Shown here in pieces: positions 7,544 through 11,140 of a stretch of 11,140 bases of DNA. Source of the DNA: Hyphomonadaceae bacterium. GTDB lineage: Bacteria > Pseudomonadota > Alphaproteobacteria > Caulobacterales > Aquidulcibacteraceae. A program made the translations under genes and the position numbers. The stretch covers positions 1 through 11,140 of the forward strand of contig JAEUMU010000177.1 in NCBI GenBank assembly GCA_016791325.1, in the 5' to 3' direction. Position 1 is the stretch's first letter, and each line of letters begins with the position of its first letter. The notes under the pieces are model-generated. The model did no database searches, had not been told where the DNA came from, and saw only the letters and a program-made list of their open reading frames with translations.

Positions 7544-8347
7544 ATGACCACCGACACGCCTCCCCCGCCGGCCAACGCAGAGCAGATGGCCAGCCCCTCT
7601 TTTTCCCTGGCCACGCTGGACCAGACCTTTCTGCTCAGCGATTCGATGCGCGGCGTGCGTTTTCTGCTTGAATACGAGAAGGCCGAACAGCTGCTGAAGG
7701 CGCAACGCATCATGTCGACCATCGTGGTGTTCGGTTCCGCGCGCATCCGCGCAGACGGGCCAAACAAGCAGGCGCATTGGTACAGCCAGGCGCGCGCTTT
7801 CGGCCGGCTGGCATCGGAACGGGGCGGCGCGTTGTGCGAAGAGGGCGGCGAACGCCATCACGTCATCGCAACGGGCGGCGGGCCAGGCGCGATGGAAGCC
7901 GCGTGCCGCGGCGCGCGCGAAGCCGGCGCCCCTGCCATTGGCTTCAACATTACTCTGCCGCACGAGCAAGAGCCCAACGCCTACACAACGCCGGAGCTCA
8001 CATTCAACTTCCACTATTTCGCCATGCGCAAAATGCACTTGGCGATGCGCGCGAAGGCGCTAGTGGTTTTTCCCGGAGGCTACGGCACCGCAGACGAATT
8101 GTTTGAGCTGCTCACGCTGCGCCAAACGCGCAAGATGGCCGCGCTGCCGATCGTTCTGTTCGATGAAGGCTATTGGCGCGAGGTGATGAATTTCGACGCC
8201 CTTGTCCGCCACGGCATGATCGACGCCGCCGATCTAACCTTATTTCGTTATGCAGACACCGCAGAAGCCGCTTGGGACGCATTGATCGAACAGGGCCTGA
8301 TGGTGGGCCAAGAGGAAAGCGATCTCGATATCGCCCGCGATATGTGA
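7544..8347 (+). CDS. LOG-family cytokinin-riboside-monophosphate phosphoribohydrolase-like protein
   Basis: 267 residues of the LOG family, once annotated as lysine decarboxylase. Known members remove ribose 5-phosphate from cytokinin or nucleoside monophosphates; the bacterial substrate here is unknown. Signatures: VVFGSARI (61-68), [12 protein letters not shown] (109-120), the RK pair in [10 protein letters not shown] (159-168) and PGGYGTADE (177-185), which carries the PGGxGTxxE phosphate-binding and catalytic motif. The first 50 or so residues are an extension, as in the longer LOG subfamily. The ATG at 7544 lacks a strong ribosome binding site (GAAAGG is 14 bases away), and ATG at 7586 is an equal alternative. 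The frame stays open further upstream, but only across the mutL start. The gene stands 34 bases from divergent mutL, and the rtcB leader begins 54 bases after its stop. Confidence 0.88.
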   Translation: MTTDTPPPPANAEQMASPSFSLATLDQTFLLSDSMRGVRFLLEYEKAEQLLKAQRIMSTIVVFGSARIRADGPNKQAHWYSQARAFGRLASERGGALCEEGGERHHVIATGGGPGAMEAACRGAREAGAPAIGFNITLPHEQEPNAYTTPELTFNFHYFAMRKMHLAMRAKALVVFPGGYGTADELFELLTLRQTRKMAALPIVLFDEGYWREVMNFDALVRHGMIDAADLTLFRYADTAEAAWDALIEQGLMVGQEESDLDIARDM

Positions 8348-8348
8348 G

Positions 8349-8378
8349 TTGCCAAGGCAGAAGTCGATATGCTATCAG
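8349..8378 (+). promoter_or_regulatory. Candidate promoter for the rtcB leader
   Basis: TTGCCAA (8349-8355) and GCTATCAG (8371-8378), 15 bases apart, loosely resemble the Caulobacter sigma-70 pattern TTGACGS-N10-14-GCTANAWC. If used, transcription would begin around 8384, just ahead of the leader ribosome binding site. The match is weak, and read-through from the LOG gene is the alternative. Confidence 0.3.
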
Positions 8379-8401
8379 CGCCCCCCATTCGGAGACGTGT
8401 C

Positions 8402-8497
8402 GTGAAAGCGCTGCACCAAATCACCCAAACGAACTTGCCCGTCGCAGATCGCGGCGCGGAGGTGCGTGTGCGTGCGTGGAGGGATTTGAGCGCTTGA
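8402..8497 (+). CDS. 31-codon leader ORF upstream of rtcB
   Basis: GTG-started ORF of 31 codons ending in TGA at 8495-8497. GGAG at 8391-8394 sits seven bases before the start, one of the better ribosome binding sites in the window. The peptide starts MKALHQITQTNLPVADRG and ends EVRVRAWRDLSA. It contains two Gln codons, both CAA (codons 6 and 9), and a CGT-GTG-CGT run (codons 22-24). Codons 26-29 (TGG-AGG-GAT-TTG) supply the TGGAGGGATTT segment that can pair with the 5' arm of the terminator starting 20 bases after the stop. I do not recognise the peptide. Reading it as a regulatory leader peptide rests on position and on this pairing; a stand-alone small protein with its own terminator is the alternative. 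Confidence 0.55.
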   Translation: MKALHQITQTNLPVADRGAEVRVRAWRDLSA

Positions 8498-8532
8498 CGT
8501 CTTCGGACTGCGGAGCACGAAAAACCCCTCCA
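8477..8532 (+). promoter_or_regulatory. Antiterminator pairing of the rtcB attenuator
   Basis: TGGAGGGATTT (8477-8487) inside the leader ORF can pair with AAACCCCTCCA (8522-8532), the 5' arm of the terminator: ten of eleven positions pair, with a single A-C mismatch and a seven-base perfect core. It is a near copy of the terminator 3' arm TGGAGGGGTTT (8543-8553), so the two structures are exclusive. A ribosome finishing the leader ORF would cover this segment and permit termination; a ribosome stalled upstream of about codon 20 would leave it free and favour read-through into rtcB. Confidence 0.55.
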
Positions 8533-8557
8533 AGGCGCGGCCTGGAGGGGTTTTTCG
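8518..8557 (+). terminator. Strong intrinsic terminator/attenuator upstream of rtcB
   Basis: CGAAAAACCCCTCCA (8518-8532) and TGGAGGGGTTTTTCG (8543-8557) form a perfect 15-bp stem with a ten-base loop and a run of five U in the 3' arm. Its A-run makes it potentially bidirectional. It lies 20 bases after the leader ORF and only 44 bases before the rtcB start codon. I find no convincing promoter in those 44 bases, which suggests rtcB is expressed by read-through. CTGCGGAGC just upstream and GCTCC...CGCAG downstream could lengthen the stem. Confidence 0.9.
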
Positions 8558-8601
8558 TATGCGCTCCAGACCGCAGAAAACAGTGAAAAAGGAGGCCAGC
8601 C

Positions 8602-9810
8602 ATGTCTGGCTATGAAGAGATTGAAGGCGCGAATGCGCCGATCCGCGCCTGGACTCGCGGTGTGCCGGTTGAGCACGGCGCGCAGATCCAGTTGCGCAAT
8701 GTCGCGTCGTTGCCCTTCATTCACAGCCACATCGCCGTAATGCCGGACGTGCACTACGGGATCGGCGCGACTGTGGGTTCGGTGATCCCGACAAAGGGGG
8801 CCATTATCCCGGCCGCCGTCGGCGTCGATATCGGATGCGCGATGATGGCGGTGCGCACATCGCTGACGGCGAACGATCTGCCGGATTCGCTTGCGCGCCT
8901 GCGCGGTGCGATCGAACGCAACGTGCCACACGGCAACGGCCCGAACGGCAACCATCGTGACGCCCCTTCTTCGGTGGAGACCGCTTACCGCGACTCCGGC
9001 CTCGATGAGCGCTACCGCGCGATAATCGACAAGCACCCGAAGGCCTCAGCCAAGTCCCAAACCAGCCAACTCGCCACGCTTGGCGGGGGAAACCACTTCA
9101 TTGAGGTGTGTCTCGACGAAGTCGATCATGTGTGGGTGATGTTGCATGCGGGCTCACGCGGTTCGGGCAACCGAATTGGGCAGTATTTCATCGAGCGCGC
9201 TCGTGAAGAACTGCTTTGCCGCGAACTCGGCTACCACGTGCCGGATCGGGATCTCGCCTTTTTCATGGAAGGCGAGGACTTGTTTGACGACTACCTGGAA
9301 GCGGTGGGCTGGGCGCAAGATTATGCGCGCACCAACCGCGAGGTAATGATGGAACGCGTATTGCGCGCGCTGCGTGACAACTTGCCGAAATTCAAACTCG
9401 AGAAGCGCGCCGTGAACTGCCACCACAATTACGTGGCGCGTGAACGGCACTTCGGCGCCGACGTGTGGGTCACCCGCAAGGGGGCCGTGCGCGCAGGACT
9501 CGGCGAGCTTGGCATCATTCCGGGCTCGATGGGAGCGAAGTCATTCATTGTGCGCGGCAAAGGCAACGAGGATTCGTTCTGCACGTGCTCGCACGGCGCT
9601 GGCCGCACAATGTCGCGCGCGGAGGCCAAGCAACGCTTCACGCTCGAAGATCACCGCAAGGCGACTGAAGGCGTGGAGTGCCGCAAGGACTTGGGCGTGA
9701 TTGACGAAACGCCGATGGCCTACAAGGACATCGACGCCGTCATGGCCGCGCAGGCGGATCTGATCGACGTGGTGCACACGCTGCGCCAAGTTGCGTGTGT
9801 GAAGGGCTGA
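8602..9810 (+). CDS. rtcB: RNA ligase RtcB (3'-phosphate/5'-OH splicing ligase)
   Basis: GTP- and Mn-dependent ligase that joins RNA ends with 2',3'-cyclic phosphate or 3'-phosphate to 5'-OH ends, the products of many ribotoxins; it can heal cleaved tRNA or rRNA. The 402 residues are close to E. coli RtcB (408). Metal and active-site motifs are intact: GVDIGC (74-79; D76 and C79), GGGNHF (161-166; H165), MLHAGSRGSGN (180-190; H182), NCHHNY (272-277) and CSHGAGR (329-335), in which H331 is the expected guanylylated histidine. GGAGG sits six bases before the ATG, the strongest ribosome binding site in the window. Unlike the E. coli locus, no rtcA or sigma-54 regulator rtcR is nearby, nor is prfH or archease. 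Instead a leader ORF and terminator precede it and a tRNA follows it. Confidence 0.97.
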   Translation: MSGYEEIEGANAPIRAWTRGVPVEHGAQIQLRNVASLPFIHSHIAVMPDVHYGIGATVGSVIPTKGAIIPAAVGVDIGCAMMAVRTSLTANDLPDSLARLRGAIERNVPHGNGPNGNHRDAPSSVETAYRDSGLDERYRAIIDKHPKASAKSQTSQLATLGGGNHFIEVCLDEVDHVWVMLHAGSRGSGNRIGQYFIERAREELLCRELGYHVPDRDLAFFMEGEDLFDDYLEAVGWAQDYARTNREVMMERVLRALRDNLPKFKLEKRAVNCHHNYVARERHFGADVWVTRKGAVRAGLGELGIIPGSMGAKSFIVRGKGNEDSFCTCSHGAGRTMSRAEAKQRFTLEDHRKATEGVECRKDLGVIDETPMAYKDIDAVMAAQADLIDVVHTLRQVACVKG

Positions 9811-9816
9811 AGCAAG

Positions 9817-9864
9817 TCCGGGCTCCAGGGGCCGCGACGTCATCGTTTGCACCTGGGGCCCGGA
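9817..9864 (+). other. Long hairpin between rtcB and the tRNA
   Basis: TCCGGGCTCCAGG (9817-9829) and CCTGGGGCCCGGA (9852-9864) form a 13-bp stem with one G-U pair and a 22-base loop. Inside the loop, ACG/CGT around TCAT and flanking GC pairs could extend it. It starts six bases after the rtcB stop and ends 23 bases before the tRNA. With no U-tract it is not a standard terminator; it could protect the mRNA 3' end or guide processing of an rtcB-tRNA transcript. Confidence 0.7.
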
Positions 9865-9887
9865 GCTTTCGCCGGCTCAATCGGCAT

Positions 9888-9962
9888 TGCCCGTTCCTCT
9901 AATTGGCAGGACGCTGGAGTTTGGTTCCGGAAATCCACGTTCGAGTCGTGGACGGGCATCCA
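9888..9962 (+). tRNA. Aberrant tRNA with anticodon UUG (Gln), CCA encoded
   Basis: A full cloverleaf can be folded. Acceptor TGCCCGT (9888-9894) pairs perfectly with ACGGGCA (9952-9958), followed by T73 and an encoded CCA. The D arm has T8, A14, G18-G19 and A21, with pairs 11-24, 12-23 and 13-22; 10-25 is a C-C mismatch. Anticodon stem CTGGA/TCCGG has loop GTTTGGT and anticodon TTG at 9921-9923. The variable loop has four bases (AAAT). T stem CCACG/CGTGG is perfect with canonical loop TTCGAGT. UUG reads CAA. U1-A72, U11-A24, U13-G22, A46 and missing base 47 recall glutamate-type charging followed by GatCAB amidation. U73, G32 and G37 are unusual for tRNA-Gln. It begins 77 bases after rtcB with no clear promoter of its own. 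It may be functional, decoy or specialised. Confidence 0.88.
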
Positions 9963-9980
9963 TGAACTGAGCGGCGCGCG

Positions 9981-11057
9981 CTAGAACCCGAGCAGCCGCG
10001 CATATCGATCGCGGTGGAAGCTTGCCCCGCCATAGAGGGCCTCGGCCACGCGCGCGCGCTTGAGATAGAACCCCGCATCGTGCGCGTCCGTCATGCCAAT
10101 GCCGCCGTGCAATTGCACCATTTCATTGGACGCCAGATGCAGCGTTTCGCTGGCGCGGCCTTTAGCGAGGCTCGCGTATTCGGGGATGCGTGCATCGTCG
10201 CGATCGAGGGCGTCGAGCGCCGCAAATACGCACGAGCGCGTCAGCTCAAGCTCCGTGAACAGCTTGGCGGCGCGGTGCTGCAGCGCCTGAAAGCCGCCAA
10301 TGACTTGACCGAATTGCTTTCGCGTCTTCAGGTATTCGCTCGTGATCTCAAAGGCCTCTTGCGCCTGCCCCAGCATCTCGGCGGCCAGGCCAATGCGGGC
10401 TCGATCGAGCACAGCGTCGATCGCCACTGCTCCACCCTCCATACGCTCGGCGTCTGCGTCGTCAAACGTCAGATCGGCTGCGCCTCGGCTATCGACGGTG
10501 AGAAGTTCCCGGCGGCGCATGCCCTTCGCATCACTCCTCACGAGATAGAGGCCATCGCCGCCCACGACGATGAACAGATCGGCGATATGCCCTTCAGCCA
10601 CATAGCTTTTTGCGCCGCTTATTTTTCCGCCTGAAACCTTCAGCGTACTCTTGTCAGGTGCATGGTGAGCGCCCTCGTCCACCGCGAGCGCCCCGATAGC
10701 TTCGCCGGTCGCGATCTTAGGCAGCCATCGTTCTTTCTGCGCTTGCGTTCCAGCCAGCAGCAGCGCGCTCGCGCAGGTCAATGCGCTTGAGTGCAGGGGC
10801 GAGGCCGTGAGCGTACGCCCTGCCTGCTCCAGCACCAATCCCATGCCCACATAGCCGAGCCCCGAGCCGCCAAACGCCTCCGGCACAATGATTCCCGCCC
10901 AGCCCATGGCGGCCATCTCGCGCCACAAATCGGGGTCGCGGCCGTTTTTCTTCTCATCACGCAGCTTGCGCAGACGCGACACCGGCGCTTGATCCTGGAA
11001 AAAATCGCGCGCTGCGTCTTTCAGCAGCCGCTGCTCTTCGCTCAGTGTGAACGTCAT
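9981..11057 (-). CDS. Acyl-CoA dehydrogenase family protein, smaller subunit lacking the usual catalytic Glu
   Basis: 358 residues of the FAD-dependent acyl-CoA dehydrogenase fold. It has the N-terminal helical domain (LSEEQRLLKDAARDFF, 5-20; WREMAAMGWAGIIVPEAFGG, 45-64), a middle beta domain with a reduced, poorly matching substrate segment (about 120-200), and C-terminal signatures RKQFG (246-250), GGFQALQHRAAKL (254-266) and QLHGGIGMTDAHDAGFYLKR (315-334). Where most family members have YEGT with the catalytic base, this one has LYGGAS (341-346), so the Glu appears lost. Its ATG overlaps the stop of an upstream acyl-CoA dehydrogenase (ATGA), implying translational coupling. This matches heteromeric FadE pairs known from actinobacterial steroid degradation, where one partner lacks the base. 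The substrate cannot be told; no other beta-oxidation gene is in view. Confidence 0.9.
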   Translation of the reverse strand: MTFTLSEEQRLLKDAARDFFQDQAPVSRLRKLRDEKKNGRDPDLWREMAAMGWAGIIVPEAFGGSGLGYVGMGLVLEQAGRTLTASPLHSSALTCASALLLAGTQAQKERWLPKIATGEAIGALAVDEGAHHAPDKSTLKVSGGKISGAKSYVAEGHIADLFIVVGGDGLYLVRSDAKGMRRRELLTVDSRGAADLTFDDADAERMEGGAVAIDAVLDRARIGLAAEMLGQAQEAFEITSEYLKTRKQFGQVIGGFQALQHRAAKLFTELELTRSCVFAALDALDRDDARIPEYASLAKGRASETLHLASNEMVQLHGGIGMTDAHDAGFYLKRARVAEALYGGASFHRDRYARLLGF

Positions 11058-11140
11058 TGCGTATCCCTCAAGCCCAGCACGCGCTTGGCCACGACGTTGA
11101 GATTGATTTCCGTGGTGCCACCTTCGATCGAATTGCCTTT
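11054..11140 (-). CDS. Acyl-CoA dehydrogenase, C-terminal fragment at window edge
   Basis: The last 28 codons and the TGA stop of a gene entering from the right edge. The visible peptide contains SIEGGTTEINLNVVAKRVLG, the typical end of an acyl-CoA dehydrogenase, with a Glu in the IEGGTTEI segment where the catalytic base of the family lies. Its stop codon overlaps the start of the next dehydrogenase gene (ATGA), so the two proteins are likely translated together and may form one heteromeric enzyme. Confidence 0.85.
   Translation of the reverse strand, partial: KGNSIEGGTTEINLNVVAKRVLGLRDTQ

Noticed and set aside
7510..7767. 86-codon upstream extension of the mutL frame
   Set aside because: The family N-terminus starts exactly at [10 protein letters not shown]; the extension overlaps the divergent LOG gene and has no MutL similarity.
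8478..8491. GG-N10-GC pattern resembling a sigma-54 promoter ahead of rtcB
   Set aside because: Outside GG and GC it fits the -24/-12 consensus poorly, it lies upstream of the terminator, and no RtcR gene is near.
8402..9810. RtcB2-PrfH type ribosome-repair locus
   Set aside because: No prfH-like release-factor gene is present next to rtcB; the following element is a tRNA.
9875..9882. GCTCAATC resembling a Caulobacter-type -10 box just before the tRNA
   Set aside because: Seven of eight positions fit, but no -35 element lies at a valid distance, so I do not call a separate tRNA promoter.
9888..9962. tRNA gene as an integration site for a mobile element
   Set aside because: No integrase, no repeated tRNA 3' end and no composition change is visible on either side.

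Overview
The window reads as chromosomal DNA of a GC-rich alphaproteobacterium. I would guess Caulobacterales/Hyphomonadaceae-like, from the style of serC, the Glu-type endonuclease MutL and the absence of AT-rich or mobile segments; that placement is inference. I see no insertion sequence, phage gene, integrase or CRISPR array. Coding density is high and no stretch of 300 bases lacks a gene.

Left part (1-3515, all minus strand): folP and thiD form a close pair, followed downstream by a PhzF-family isomerase with an odd tail and then serC, which runs off the left edge. The 143-base gap before serC holds a structured leader whose last hairpin covers the serC ribosome binding site and which can refold into an exclusive alternative. 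It matches the description of the alphaproteobacterial serC leader RNA.

Middle (3516-7509): a NUDIX hydrolase and glyoxalase I (gloA) are read rightward as a pair and end at a perfect 11-bp hairpin. A secreted two-repeat protein of unknown function and mutL are read leftward.

Right part (7544-9962, plus strand): a LOG-family phosphoribohydrolase, then the most unusual region. A 31-codon leader ORF with a good ribosome binding site is followed by a perfect 15-bp U-tailed terminator that sits just 44 bases upstream of rtcB, the RNA-repair ligase. A stretch inside the leader ORF copies 10 of 11 bases of the terminator's 3' arm, so it can act as an antiterminator. This is the layout of translation-coupled attenuation. 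Directly after rtcB come a long hairpin and a complete but aberrant tRNA gene with anticodon UUG (Gln). The leader ORF carries two CAA codons, the codon this tRNA would read. I propose, as inference, a self-contained RNA-repair module: ribosome stalling relieves termination, which makes RtcB and possibly a spare or modified tRNA-Gln.

Right edge (9981-11140, minus strand): two acyl-CoA dehydrogenase genes with an ATGA overlap. The downstream one lacks the usual catalytic Glu and the upstream one keeps it, as in heteromeric FadE pairs.
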